A stretch of 64,000 nucleotides of DNA, from NCBI GenBank assembly GCA_031426735.1, contig JASJPK010000013.1, positions 1-64,000 of the forward strand, in the 5' to 3' direction. Positions 1 through 9,066 of the stretch are shown piece after piece; within the stretch, counting starts at the first letter, position 1, and each line of letters opens with the position of its first letter. This DNA is from PFJX01 sp031426735 (GTDB lineage Bacteria > Pseudomonadota > Gammaproteobacteria > Burkholderiales > Thiobacillaceae). The notes beneath the pieces are model-generated. The model ran no database searches and was not told where the DNA came from. It saw only the letters and a program-made list of their open reading frames with translations. The position numbers and the translations under genes are program-made.

Positions 1-50
1 GCGCTCCTACAGCACGTCCGGCGTAGGAGCGCCTTCCAAGGCGCGATTGA
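1..50. repeat. REP-like palindromic repeat, end of one copy plus a second copy
   Basis: The first bases (GCGCTCCTAC) match the right arm of a palindromic repeat and a new left arm (GTAGGAGCGCCTTCCAAGG) starts at 23. The same unit recurs at 4306-4367, 23781-23804 and 62971-63032. It lies directly upstream of mshG and does not appear to encode anything. Confidence 0.75.
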
Positions 51-95
51 TCGGCGCGTCAAATTCAGCGCGGCGAGCAGCCTACCGGACCAGGC

Positions 96-1319
96 ATGCC
101 CGCGTTTAGTTACAAAGCCCGCAACCCGCGCGGCGAACTGCTCAGCGGACGTCTGGAAGGCCATTCCAGCGACGCGGTGGCGGACGAGTTGATGCGCTCC
201 GGGTTGACCCCGGTGGAAGTGAAGGCGCTGGCGGCCAAGGCGGAGGCGAAGCACCTGTTCGGCGACCACTTCGAAGAGAAGGTCAGCGAACTCGACATCA
301 TGTTGTTTGCGCGCCAGATGGCCAGCCTGCTCAAGGCGGGCGTGCCGATCCTGCGCGCGCTGGCTTCGCTGGCCGAATCGAGCGTGCATCCGGCGTTCCA
401 GAAACTGCTCGGCGATATCCGCGAAGGCCTTTCCGCCGGACGCGAGCTTTCCGCCTGTCTGCGCAAACATACCAAGGTGTTTCCGACCTTCTTCATCAAC
501 ATGGTGCGGGTCGGCGAAGCCACCGGCCGGCTCGACGAAGTCTTCATGCGGTTGTTCCACCATCTCGAATTCGAGCGTGAAATGGGCGACCGGGTGAAAA
601 GCGCGCTGCGCTACCCGACCTTCGTCATCGCCGCGCTGGTGATTGCACTGGGCGTCATCAACGTCTTCGTCATCCCTGCTTTCGCCAAGGTCTACAAGAG
701 TTCGCACGCCGATTTGCCGCTGATGACCCGCATCCTGGTCGGCTTCTCGGAATGGACCGTGCAGTGGTGGCCGGCGCTCCTGGTCGGCCTGGTGTTCGGA
801 TTCATCGCCCTGCGCTGGTGGAAACGCACGCCGGACGGGCGTTACACCTGGGATCGCTGGCTGCTGAAGATGCCCATCGCCGGCAAGATCGTGCACAAGG
901 CGGCGCTGGCCCGCTTCGCCAAAGGTCTGGCGATGACATACCAGAGCGGCGTGCCGATCGTGCAAGGCCTCACCAATGCCTCGGAAGTGGTCGACAACGC
1001 CTTCATCGCCAGCCGCATCGAACAGATGCGCAACGGCGTCGAGCGCGGCGAATCGCTGACCCGTGCCGCCAGCACCACCGCCGTATTCACACCGGTGGTG
1101 CTGCAGATGATGGCGGTGGGCGAGGAGACCGGCGAACTGGACCGCCTGCTCGGCGAAATCGGCGATCTGCAACAGCGCGAAGTCGAATATGAAATCCGTA
1201 CCCTGTCCGAACAGGTCGAACCGATCCTGATCGCCGGCCTCGGCGCCATCGTGCTGGTCGTCGCCCTCGGGGTGTTCCTGCCGGTCTGGGATTTGGGCTC
1301 CACCATGATGAAGCGCTAA
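96..1319 (+). CDS. mshG: MSHA biogenesis protein MshG (GspF/PilC-type platform protein)
   Basis: This 407-residue protein is the polytopic inner-membrane platform of the mannose-sensitive haemagglutinin (MSHA) type IV pilus, where the assembly ATPase acts on pilins. Two T2SSF (GspF) domains are visible at about residues 70-195 and 275-400. Each starts in the FARQMASLLKAGVPI / FAKGLAMTYQSGVPI style, and hydrophobic helices lie near 170-195, 220-240 and 375-398. The start ATG follows a REP repeat. The assembly ATPase gene mshE is expected just upstream, outside the window. The MSHA assignment rests on the gene order that follows; by itself the protein would only be called GspF family. Confidence 0.92.
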   Translation: MPAFSYKARNPRGELLSGRLEGHSSDAVADELMRSGLTPVEVKALAAKAEAKHLFGDHFEEKVSELDIMLFARQMASLLKAGVPILRALASLAESSVHPAFQKLLGDIREGLSAGRELSACLRKHTKVFPTFFINMVRVGEATGRLDEVFMRLFHHLEFEREMGDRVKSALRYPTFVIAALVIALGVINVFVIPAFAKVYKSSHADLPLMTRILVGFSEWTVQWWPALLVGLVFGFIALRWWKRTPDGRYTWDRWLLKMPIAGKIVHKAALARFAKGLAMTYQSGVPIVQGLTNASEVVDNAFIASRIEQMRNGVERGESLTRAASTTAVFTPVVLQMMAVGEETGELDRLLGEIGDLQQREVEYEIRTLSEQVEPILIAGLGAIVLVVALGVFLPVWDLGSTMMKR

Positions 1320-1417
1320 ATGAAAGATCAACCTAAGATGTCCTTCAAGTTTCTTGCCGTCGTGCCGTATTAACCCCCGCGCCAACGTTGTTTTGTCATT
1401 CCCAACAGGAGATCGCT

Positions 1418-1924
1418 ATGCCCAAGCTGCAACCCGTTTCCCCGCTGCGACCGATCCGCTCGCAAGAGGCCGGTTTCACCATGATCGAACTGATCATGGT
1501 CATCGTTATTCTCGGTATCCTCGCCGCCGTCGCGCTGCCGCGCTTCTACGACCTGCAGACCGATGCTCGCGTCGCCAAGATGCAGGCGGCATTGGGCGCC
1601 GTCAAATCTGCTTCCGCAATTGCGCACTCGGCGTTTCTGGTGAAAGGCACCAATCCTGCTTCGATCACGATGGAAGGCACGGTCATCAATCTGGTGAACG
1701 GCTATCCGGATGTCGTGGCAGGCGCGACTGCCGCTACCAGCGGTATCGCGCTCGCCGCCGGCGGTTTGACCGACTACGACTTGACCACTACCGCTGCCAC
1801 GGCAACGGTGCTGACTATTGTGGCTGATGCCGCACACGCCGATTGCAAGGTCACTTACACAGAAGCCGTTGCCGGCGCCGCCCCTGTGATCAGTGCCGCG
1901 CCAGCCGCCACCGACTGCGACTAG
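1418..1924 (+). CDS. mshA: MSHA major-type prepilin (MshA/MshB family)
   Basis: The start is the ATG at 1418, preceded by AGGAG at normal spacing; the frame stays open further upstream but without a good ribosome site. After a leader of about 20 residues comes the prepilin peptidase site (EAG before FTMIELI), with Glu at position +5, then the hydrophobic alpha-1 helix. Two cysteines near the C terminus (DCKV and TDCD) could form the disulfide-bounded D-loop of type IV pilins. As the first and most pilin-like of five prepilin genes it is likely the main shaft subunit. MshA and MshB cannot be separated from sequence alone. The stop overlaps the GTG of the next gene (TAGTG). Confidence 0.85.
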   Translation: MPKLQPVSPLRPIRSQEAGFTMIELIMVIVILGILAAVALPRFYDLQTDARVAKMQAALGAVKSASAIAHSAFLVKGTNPASITMEGTVINLVNGYPDVVAGATAATSGIALAAGGLTDYDLTTTAATATVLTIVADAAHADCKVTYTEAVAGAAPVISAAPAATDCD

Positions 1925-2397
1925 TGTCCAGAGTTCAGGGTGAACCCACGCCTTTACCGGCTAAAGGCTTCACTCTGGTCGAACTGATCGGCGTCATCGC
2001 CATCGCCGGCATCCTGGCGGCCGTGGCGGCACCGCGTTTCTTCAACACGGCCACGTTTGCATCGCGCGGTTACTACGATGCCGCTTCCGGATTTCTGCGT
2101 TATGCGCAGAAACTGGCGATCGCCCGCCACGGCAATGTCGCGGTGCTGGTCGGCGCCGATGGCCTCACGCTCTGCCGCGTCACGACGGCGCCTTGTCCTG
2201 CGGCCGACCAGATCGCCGGGCCGGATGGGACGCAACCGTTCCAGGTACTGGTGCCGAACGGCGTCAGCCAGAGCGGCAACGTCGCCAGCTTCAGCTTCGA
2301 TGCCCAGGGTCGTCCGAATAGCGGCGTCACGCTCAGCATCGGCGGCGATCAAGCCCGCACGCTGACGGTGGAAGCGGAGACGGGTTATGTGCATTGA
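1924..2397 (+). CDS. mshC: MSHA minor prepilin MshC-like
   Basis: A 157-residue type IV prepilin. A GTG start at 1924 overlaps the mshA stop codon, which suggests translational coupling. The leader ends PAKG before FTLVELIGVIAIAGILAA, with Glu at +5. The C-terminal part resembles GspH-type minor pilins, with a CRVTTAPC cysteine pair. Its position between mshA and mshD matches MshC in known MSHA loci. Minor pilins of this set are thought to prime or cap the filament; that role is inferred from the family. Confidence 0.8.
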   Translation: MSRVQGEPTPLPAKGFTLVELIGVIAIAGILAAVAAPRFFNTATFASRGYYDAASGFLRYAQKLAIARHGNVAVLVGADGLTLCRVTTAPCPAADQIAGPDGTQPFQVLVPNGVSQSGNVASFSFDAQGRPNSGVTLSIGGDQARTLTVEAETGYVH

Positions 2398-2968
2398 CCG
2401 GCGGCAATGCCACCCTCTGACGATGCAACCTGGCGTGGCCTGTGTGGGAGCGGCCTACCGGCCGCGATCGCGGCCGCTAGGCCGCTCCCACCCACAACGC
2501 GGCGTCAGCCTGATCGAGGCGGTGTTGTTCATCGTCGTCGTCAGCATCGCGCTGGTGGTCGTGCTGAAAGCGTTCGATATCGCCAACCAGGGCAGTGCCG
2601 ACCCGGTGTTGCGGCGGCAATCGCTGGCCATTGCGCAATCGCTGCTCGATGAAATTAGCTTCAAACCGTTTGGCAGTGCCGCGACCGACGATGTCGCCCA
2701 GGGCGGTTTCGCCGGGCCATATACCAGCGCCAACCGGCAATGGTTCGACGATGTGGACGATTACAACGGCTTCAGCATGAACGTGGACGGCATCCGCAGT
2801 CTCGACGACACCGCGCTGACCGGGTTGGGCCATTACCAGGCCAGCGTCGCCGTGGTCGCCGCCGCCTTCGGCTCGGTACCTGCCACCGCCGGCTATCGCA
2901 TTACCATCACCGTGACCGACCCGTCCGGCGCGCAACTCGCGCTGGAAGGCTACCGGGCCAACTACTGA
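2387..2968 (+). CDS. mshD: MSHA minor prepilin MshD-like, leader built from a palindromic repeat
   Basis: The type III processing site QRG / VSLIEAVLFIVVV (Glu at +5) identifies a minor prepilin, and the order fits MshD. Possible starts are GTG 2387 (overlapping mshC) or ATG 2423; I cannot choose firmly. Either way the leader peptide is unusually long (about 27-39 residues) because a near-perfect palindrome (2444-2491) sits in frame between the start and the cleavage site. Mature residues look like an ordinary PilV/MshD-type pilin. Membrane insertion then depends on a leader encoded by repeat DNA. Confidence 0.78.
   Translation: MCIDRRQCHPLTMQPGVACVGAAYRPRSRPLGRSHPQRGVSLIEAVLFIVVVSIALVVVLKAFDIANQGSADPVLRRQSLAIAQSLLDEISFKPFGSAATDDVAQGGFAGPYTSANRQWFDDVDDYNGFSMNVDGIRSLDDTALTGLGHYQASVAVVAAAFGSVPATAGYRITITVTDPSGAQLALEGYRANY
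2444..2491. repeat. GTGGGAGCGGCC palindrome inside mshD
   Basis: A roughly 48-bp hairpin sequence with arms GTGGGAGCGGCCTA and TAGGCCGCTCCCAC and a self-complementary GCCGCGATCGCGGC centre. It lies in the reading frame of mshD, upstream of the prepilin cleavage site. Confidence 0.8.
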
Positions 2969-2970
2969 GC

Positions 2971-3870
2971 ATGCGCGGCGAAAAGACCATTGAATCAGTA
3001 GGGTGCGCCACGCGTACCCGCTCAAGGGCGATGCTGCGCATGGCGCACCCTACGCGGCGGGCCTCCGGCTTTTCCCTGATCGAACTGATCGTGGTCATCG
3101 CCGTGGTCGGCATCCTCGCCGGCATCGTCGCGGTATTCATCCGGCATCCGCTGGAAGGCTACATGGCCGCTTCGCGCCGCGCCGAGTTGACCGATACGGC
3201 CGATGGCGCGCTGGTCCGCATCGCCCGCGACCTGCGTACCGCGCTGCCCAACAGCGTGCGCGTCACACAAGTCGGCGACGCGTACTACCTGGAATACCTG
3301 CCGATCGAAGACGGCGGCCGTTATCGGGCCGCAGCGACCGGCGCCGGCGCGGGTGACATTCTCGATTTCGCCTCCGGCGCAGATACCAGCTTCGACGTGC
3401 TCGGGCCGGCCGTCAGCGCTACCGGCAACCAATACCTGGTGATCTACAACCTGGGCCTGGATGCCGACAGCGATGCCTGGCAAGGCGGCAACCGGCGCGC
3501 GGTGAGCAGCACCGGCGCGGTGAGCAATCTCGCCTTCGCCGCCAGCGGCACGCCGTTGCCGCTGGAATCGCCGAGCCACCGTTTCTACCTGGTCGGCACG
3601 CCGGTCAGCTACGTCTGCGATCCCGTCGCCGGCACCGTGCGGCGCTATTCCGGTTACGGCGCGCCAAGCGCCGCCCAGCCAACCGGCTTCGCCAGCGGCA
3701 GCAACGCGCTGCTGGCCAACCGGGTCAAGGACTGCCGCATCGTCTACAGCGCCGGCGCCAGTCAGCGTCTGGGTCAACTCACGCTGTGGCTGCAACTGGA
3801 GAACAGCGAAGGCGACAATGCCGAACAGGTTTCGCTGTATCGCGAAGTGGTGGTGAACAACGATGCATGA
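2971..3870 (+). CDS. mshO: MSHA minor prepilin MshO-like
   Basis: A prepilin of about 299 residues when started at ATG 2971, just after the mshD stop; ATGs at 3031 and 3040 in the same frame are alternatives. The cleavage site is ASG / FSLIELIVVIAVVGILAG with Glu at +5, followed by a large beta-rich domain as in MshO/PilW. The leader region is made from a GTAGGGTGCGCC palindrome (2998-3053), so the native leader may be shorter, starting at 3031/3040 inside the repeat. The stop overlaps the mshP start. Confidence 0.8.
   Translation: MRGEKTIESVGCATRTRSRAMLRMAHPTRRASGFSLIELIVVIAVVGILAGIVAVFIRHPLEGYMAASRRAELTDTADGALVRIARDLRTALPNSVRVTQVGDAYYLEYLPIEDGGRYRAAATGAGAGDILDFASGADTSFDVLGPAVSATGNQYLVIYNLGLDADSDAWQGGNRRAVSSTGAVSNLAFAASGTPLPLESPSHRFYLVGTPVSYVCDPVAGTVRRYSGYGAPSAAQPTGFASGSNALLANRVKDCRIVYSAGASQRLGQLTLWLQLENSEGDNAEQVSLYREVVVNNDA
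2998..3053. repeat. GTAGGGTGCGCCA palindrome at the 5' end of mshO
   Basis: Arms GTAGGGTGCGCCA (2998) and TGGCGCACCCTAC (to 3053) enclose a short loop. It is in frame with mshO, before the prepilin cleavage site, and belongs to the same general GTAGG...CCTAC class as the other repeats in this window. Confidence 0.8.
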
Positions 3871-4279
3871 ACCCGAGCGCGGTTTCGCTCTACCCGCCGC
3901 CATTTTCCTGCTCGTGGTGCTGGGCGGCCTGGCTGGCTGGATGATGCAACTGACCGTGGCGACGCAGGCGCAGGATGCGCTGGCGATGGAGGGCGAGCGT
4001 GCCTATCAGGCCGCGCAGTCCGGGCTCGAAGCCGGGGTTCATGCCGCGCTGAACGGCAGTTGCACCGCCCAGAACATCGCCTTCGGCAACTACCTCGCCC
4101 GCTTTACCGCCAGCGTGAGCTGCGCGACGTCATCGGCGGACGAAGGCGGCACGACCGTCGCGTTCCATGTCATTACCAGCATCGCCTGCAACCAGCCCAG
4201 CGGCGGCGCTTGCCCGAACGCCGCTCCGAGTTTGCCGGAGTATGTCGAGCGGCATGTTTCCGCGACGGTGGAACGATGA
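3863..4279 (+). CDS. mshP: MSHA minor pilin MshP-like (PilX type)
   Basis: A 138-residue protein whose ATG overlaps the mshO stop. The short leader MHEPERG precedes FALPAAIFLLVVLGGLAG, a hydrophobic pilin helix with Ala rather than Glu at +5, as seen in PilX/GspK-like tip subunits. Two C-terminal cysteines (IACNQPSGGACP) are likely disulfide bonded. Position and features fit MshP. Its job in the pilus tip complex is inferred from family, not shown here. Confidence 0.8.
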   Translation: MHEPERGFALPAAIFLLVVLGGLAGWMMQLTVATQAQDALAMEGERAYQAAQSGLEAGVHAALNGSCTAQNIAFGNYLARFTASVSCATSSADEGGTTVAFHVITSIACNQPSGGACPNAAPSLPEYVERHVSATVER

Positions 4280-4305
4280 ACCTAAAAACCGCGGATGCGG
4301 TTTGT

Positions 4306-4367
4306 CGTAGGAGCGCCTTCCAAGGCGCGATCGTTCCGGCCATCGCGCCTTGGAAGTCGCTCCTACG
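4306..4367. repeat. REPIN-like inverted pair upstream of mshQ
   Basis: Two inverted copies of the unit GTAGGAGCGCCTTCCAAGG, separated by about 14 bp, form a 62-bp palindrome. It sits between the mshP stop and the mshQ start. A transcript could form a long hairpin here, possibly tuning expression of mshQ relative to the pilins; that is inference. Confidence 0.8.
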
Positions 4368-4383
4368 AACTGAGGTTTCCAGG

Positions 4384-7300
4384 ATGAAACGGGTTATCCC
4401 ACTCGCCCTGATTCTGCTGTGCGGGCACGCGTTCGCCGCCACGCGCTATGTCGGTTCTTGCGGCAGCCCCACCAGCGCCAGTGTGGCGGCCGCGATCGTC
4501 GCCGCCAGCGCGGGCGACAGCATCCTGATCTGTCCCGGCACCTATACGGAGGCGGTCACCGTCAACAAGGACAACCTGACCCTGCGCGGCGCGAGCGGCA
4601 ATCGGGCGGCTGTCACCGTGACCAATGCGGGGGTTCCGTTCACGCTTACCGGCGCCAACATCACGCTGAAAGACATGACGCTGACAAGTACGAACAACAA
4701 GGCGATCAAGCGGGAATGGACGGCAAGCCCAAGTGCCTACACGTTCGAGAATCTGGCCATCACGGCCAGGGATAAAGGCGTCCACATCGATGTATCGGGC
4801 AAGGTCAGCTTTACCAATGTCAGCGTCAGCAGCAGCGATGGCGATGCGATCTATCTGGCCGGCGCGAGCAACGGCGCGCACGTGTTCGACACGGTCAGCG
4901 CCAGCGCGCCGAACGGTTACGGCATCTACACCTACAACGGCGGTGCCACGTTCAAGGACCTGACCGTCACCAGCAAAGAGCACGCGCTCTATATGCGGCC
5001 CAATTACGACGCCAGCTTTACCAACATCAATGCGATCTCCAGCAATGGCGGCGGCATCTACATGGAATGGGTGGCAAGCGGCAAGGCGCTGACTTTTTCC
5101 AATATCAACGTCAATGCAAAAGAAAGGGGCATCCACATCGAGGTGTCGGCCCTGGTCAGCCTGACCAATGTCACCGCGACCAGCAGCAACAACGACGCCA
5201 TCCGGCTCGATGGCGCCAGCCGCGGAGCGCACGTGTTCGACACGATCACGGCGACCGGCAAGAACTACGGCATCTACACCTACCAGGGCGGAGGCTTGTT
5301 CAAGGACCTTACCGTCACTGCCCAGAACAATTCCGCCATTTACCTGCGGCCGAGCTACGACGCCAGCTTTACCAACATCACGGCCACCTCGACCAACGAC
5401 CACGGCATCTACATGGAATGGGTTGCCAGCGGCAAGGCGCTGAATTTTTCCAACATCAATGTCACCGCCAAAAACAAGGGCGTTTACGTCGAAGTGGCGG
5501 GCGCATTGAGTTTTCGCGATATGGTCGTAGCGAGCAGCAACAGCCACGCCATTCATCTCGGCTGGGCCGCTTCGGGCGCGCACGTGTTCAATAATCTGAC
5601 GCTCGACGCCCAGGAGTCCGGCATTCTGCTGGAAGACTCCGCGCCTTCCAGCACGATCAGCAATGTCTGCGTGAACAGCGGCAAATACGGGGTCAATGTG
5701 GCGCAATGGCACGCCAGGAACGTCGCGATCGACAACTCGAAGTTCACCAACACCACTTATGGCGTTCGCGTCGAGGCGGATCCGGCCTACAAAACCATCG
5801 TCAGCAACAGTTGCTTCGTCAAATCCACCACGCCGCGCGCCTACAGCAACAGCACGACGCATCGCTTTACCGGCAACTATTGGCAGGGCGTTGCCGGCGG
5901 CACCAGTTACAGCGACGGCAATGTGCGCGACACCGCCACCCTGGCCAGTTGCCCGGTCAGCGCCTGCTATAGCGGCGCGGCGCCGACGCCCATCGGCGAA
6001 TGGCGGCTGGAAGAAACCAGCTGGAATGGCACCGCCGGCGAAGTGAGGGACAGCAGCGGCAACAATCTGCACGGCAAGGCCATCGGTTCGCCCAATCCGG
6101 CCCCGGCCAGCGCCGCGCCGGCGCGCGCCGGCAATCCGGGCACCTGCGGCTATGGCGGATTTGCCGGCCCTGCGGCCAACGGCGGCGCCATCGAGTTGAG
6201 CGGCTTGCCCGTGTCCACCGTCACCGGCGCCAAGACCACGGTGTCCTTCTGGATGTACTGGAACGGCGGCGACAACATGATGCCGATCGGCTGGAATACG
6301 CATGATCTCTGGCTGGTTTCCGGCAGCTTCGGCTTCAACACCGGCAACAGCGATGTCTTCGGGATTGCGTCCGCCGGACTGGCCAACCGCTGGGTGCATG
6401 TGGCGGCGGTGTTCACCAACGGCAGCGTGACCGGCAACGCGCTCTACCTCGACGGGGTGCGACAGTCGCTCACGCAGCGCCGCAGCACGCCCAACAACAC
6501 CACCGCCAAGGTGCAATCGACGCTGCGCATCAGCGGCTGGCAACGCGATAACTACTACCGTTTCAACGGCAGGATCGACGAGGTGAGGGTTTACAACGCC
6601 GAACTCACCGCCAGCGCGGTAGCCGCGCTGGTCGGCGAGACCCATGCTTGTGCCACCGCCGCCGCCGTCTGCGCCAACCCGGTTTACGCCGGCAGCAGCC
6701 TGAGCGTCGGTGAAGACTCGGAAATCAACCATCACGACATCACCGGCAGCGGCAACACCATCAATCCGGACACGGGCGTGCGCAGTACCGCCACGCAAAC
6801 GCTGGGCGCGCTCAGCCCGGCTGCGTTCCCCAGCTTCAGCGGCGGCAGCGATTACAGCGGATCGGCCAGCAGCCTGACGCCGGGCGCGACTTACGACGAT
6901 GTCACCCTGACCTCAGGCACCGCGCCGAGCGGCACCTATTACATGGATACCTTGACGCTGGACGGCGCGGTGACCTTCAGTGGCGGCACCTATTACGTCA
7001 ACACGCTCAGCATCGACAAAGAGGAAAACATCGACTTCACCGCCGTCACCGATTTCCGCATCAACAGCCTGGTGACGGTCGACAAGGAAGTCGATCTGCG
7101 CGCCAGCGGCGCGGCGGTCGGTAGCGTGCCCGCTCGTTTCTATCTGTACGGTTCTGCCGATTTCACCGCCGACAAGGAAGGCCGCATGGATGGGATCGTG
7201 GTGGCGGCCGGCTCCGGCAACAGCATCACGTTCGACAAGGAATGGGAAATCACCGGGGCGCTGATCACTCCGGGTGCCATTTCCATCGGTAAAGACGCGG

Positions 7301-9006
7301 AATTCACCTACAACGCCGCGGTCAGCGCCGCACTGTCCAGCTCCGGCATCTGCGGCGGCGGCACCGTCGCGCCGACCCCGCCGGCAAATTTCAACTGCGT
7401 CGAAGTCGGCGCCAGTGGCAGCAGCGGCCATCTCTACACCAAGCTGGTCGGCACCAATTTCAACTTCGACATCGTCGCCTTGAAGGCGGATGGAACGCTG
7501 GAAACCAGCTATGCGTCCGATGCAAACAAGGCGGTATCCGTGCAACTCGTCGATGGCAGCGGCAATACGGCATGCACCAGTCGAACTTCATTGATCGCCT
7601 GGCCCGGCCAGACCTTTACCAGCGCCAACGCCGGCCGCATCACCGCCAGCTCGGCCAGTGTCGCCGGCGCCTACGCCAACCTGCGTTGCCGGGTGTCGGA
7701 CGGTAGTGTCACCGGCTGCTCCAGCGACAACTTCAGCATCCGTCCCACGGCCTTCACGGTGACCTCCGCCAATGCCAATGCCGATGCAACCGGCACCAGC
7801 GCCAGCGCCGTCCCCATCGTGAAGACCGGCGCGGCTTTTGCACTTACCGCCACCGCCATGGCGGGCTACAGCGGTACGCCGACGCTGGATGCCGGCAAAG
7901 TGCAGGCGCACGGTGGCGCAATCCAGGCCGGCGCCCTGGGCGGCAGTTTTGGCGCGGCCAACGCCGCCACCGGGGCAGCCTCCGGCAGCGTCTTCAATTA
8001 CAGCGAGGTGGGCTATTTCCGTCTTGCCGCCAACGGTGTGGCGGACACTAGCTTCACCAGCGTCGATGCCGCCAACAGCGACTGCAGCGCGGACTATTCC
8101 AATACGGCCGTCGGCGGCAAATACGGCTGCTACTTCGGCAATACCGCCTCGACCGGCTACTTCGGCCGCTTCACGCCGGATCGTTTCGCGGTGACCGCCG
8201 GCGTGTTGACGCAAGGTTGCGGCAACTTCACCTACTACGGCCAGGATTTCTCCACGGCCTTCACCCTGGAGGCGCTGAACAGCGCCAACAGCATCACGCA
8301 GAACTACACCGGAAATTTCGCGCGGCTCGGTCTGACCGACTGGAACAATTTCGGCTTTGCCGCGGCAGGCACCACGCTGCAGCAAGGCGACAGTCCGCCG
8401 CAGGGCAGCTGGAGCAACGGCAACGCCAGCGTGACGGCGGTGCACCGCAGCCTGCGCGCAAGCAGCGGCGTTCCGCAAGCCAGGGCGAATATCGAGGTGA
8501 CGGCGCAAGTCAGCGACAGCGATGGCGTCACGATGACTGCAGCCAGCGTCGCCACGGCCGCCGCGCCGCACCGTTTCGGTCGTTTGCGCATCACCAACAC
8601 GCTCGGCTCCGAAATGCTGGCGCTGCCTGTCCCGTTGACCGCGCAATACTGGAACGATGCGGGTTTTGTGACCAACACCGACGACAACTGCACCGTGTTG
8701 ACTGCGCCCGCGCTCACGTTTTATGCGCAAAGCGCCGATAACCACCTTGCCAGCGGCGAAACCACGGCCAGTTTCAATGCCACGCTAACTGCAGGCAACG
8801 GCAATCTGCGTTTCTCTGCACCGGGCGTCGGCAATTTCGGTTTTCTCGATTTGTCGGTCGCTGCACCGGCGTGGTTGCAGTACAACCGGGATGGCGTCGA
8901 CCAGGCCGGCGACGGCAATCTGTTCGACGACAACCCGCGCGCCCGCGCCGCTTTCGGCAAGCGCAAGGGCAGCGACAAGGTCATCATTCGGCGGGAAATT
9001 TATTGA
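4384..9006 (+). CDS. mshQ: MshQ-like giant secreted/surface protein of the MSHA locus
   Basis: The start ATG 4384 has GAGG upstream and opens a classic Sec signal peptide (MKRVIPLALILLCGHAFAA), giving about 1540 residues. Residues ~20-530 form a Ser/Thr/Asn-rich right-handed beta-helix with an internal repeat of about 117 residues (around 4748, 5098 and 5449). A laminin-G/concanavalin-like domain follows (GEWRLEETSWNGTAGEVRDS to DEVRVYNAEL, ~residues 535-740), then a further beta-helix-like stretch. The C-terminal ~500 residues match the MshQ/DUF6701 style (FGRLRITNTLGSE, ALPVPLTAQYWNDAGF). The repeat-bearing N-terminal region is larger than in a typical MshQ and suggests an adhesin or glycan-binding role at the pilus tip or cell surface. 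Confidence 0.85.
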   Translation: MKRVIPLALILLCGHAFAATRYVGSCGSPTSASVAAAIVAASAGDSILICPGTYTEAVTVNKDNLTLRGASGNRAAVTVTNAGVPFTLTGANITLKDMTLTSTNNKAIKREWTASPSAYTFENLAITARDKGVHIDVSGKVSFTNVSVSSSDGDAIYLAGASNGAHVFDTVSASAPNGYGIYTYNGGATFKDLTVTSKEHALYMRPNYDASFTNINAISSNGGGIYMEWVASGKALTFSNINVNAKERGIHIEVSALVSLTNVTATSSNNDAIRLDGASRGAHVFDTITATGKNYGIYTYQGGGLFKDLTVTAQNNSAIYLRPSYDASFTNITATSTNDHGIYMEWVASGKALNFSNINVTAKNKGVYVEVAGALSFRDMVVASSNSHAIHLGWAASGAHVFNNLTLDAQESGILLEDSAPSSTISNVCVNSGKYGVNVAQWHARNVAIDNSKFTNTTYGVRVEADPAYKTIVSNSCFVKSTTPRAYSNSTTHRFTGNYWQGVAGGTSYSDGNVRDTATLASCPVSACYSGAAPTPIGEWRLEETSWNGTAGEVRDSSGNNLHGKAIGSPNPAPASAAPARAGNPGTCGYGGFAGPAANGGAIELSGLPVSTVTGAKTTVSFWMYWNGGDNMMPIGWNTHDLWLVSGSFGFNTGNSDVFGIASAGLANRWVHVAAVFTNGSVTGNALYLDGVRQSLTQRRSTPNNTTAKVQSTLRISGWQRDNYYRFNGRIDEVRVYNAELTASAVAALVGETHACATAAAVCANPVYAGSSLSVGEDSEINHHDITGSGNTINPDTGVRSTATQTLGALSPAAFPSFSGGSDYSGSASSLTPGATYDDVTLTSGTAPSGTYYMDTLTLDGAVTFSGGTYYVNTLSIDKEENIDFTAVTDFRINSLVTVDKEVDLRASGAAVGSVPARFYLYGSADFTADKEGRMDGIVVAAGSGNSITFDKEWEITGALITPGAISIGKDAEFTYNAAVSAALSSSGICGGGTVAPTPPANFNCVEVGASGSSGHLYTKLVGTNFNFDIVALKADGTLETSYASDANKAVSVQLVDGSGNTACTSRTSLIAWPGQTFTSANAGRITASSASVAGAYANLRCRVSDGSVTGCSSDNFSIRPTAFTVTSANANADATGTSASAVPIVKTGAAFALTATAMAGYSGTPTLDAGKVQAHGGAIQAGALGGSFGAANAATGAASGSVFNYSEVGYFRLAANGVADTSFTSVDAANSDCSADYSNTAVGGKYGCYFGNTASTGYFGRFTPDRFAVTAGVLTQGCGNFTYYGQDFSTAFTLEALNSANSITQNYTGNFARLGLTDWNNFGFAAAGTTLQQGDSPPQGSWSNGNASVTAVHRSLRASSGVPQARANIEVTAQVSDSDGVTMTAASVATAAAPHRFGRLRITNTLGSEMLALPVPLTAQYWNDAGFVTNTDDNCTVLTAPALTFYAQSADNHLASGETTASFNATLTAGNGNLRFSAPGVGNFGFLDLSVAAPAWLQYNRDGVDQAGDGNLFDDNPRARAAFGKRKGSDKVIIRREIY

Positions 9007-9066
9007 CATGACAATGGCTTATCGAAGTAATCTCGCGCAGCGCATGAACCCACCCGACTCAAGCCT

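Noticed and set aside
4363..6798. 811-residue open frame opposite mshQ
   Set aside because: Low-complexity Ala/Gly/Arg/Val composition typical of antisense of a GC-rich gene, no family resemblance, and mshQ on the other strand is well supported.
7588..8745. 385-residue open frame opposite mshQ
   Set aside because: Gly/Ala/Arg/Val-rich antisense shadow.
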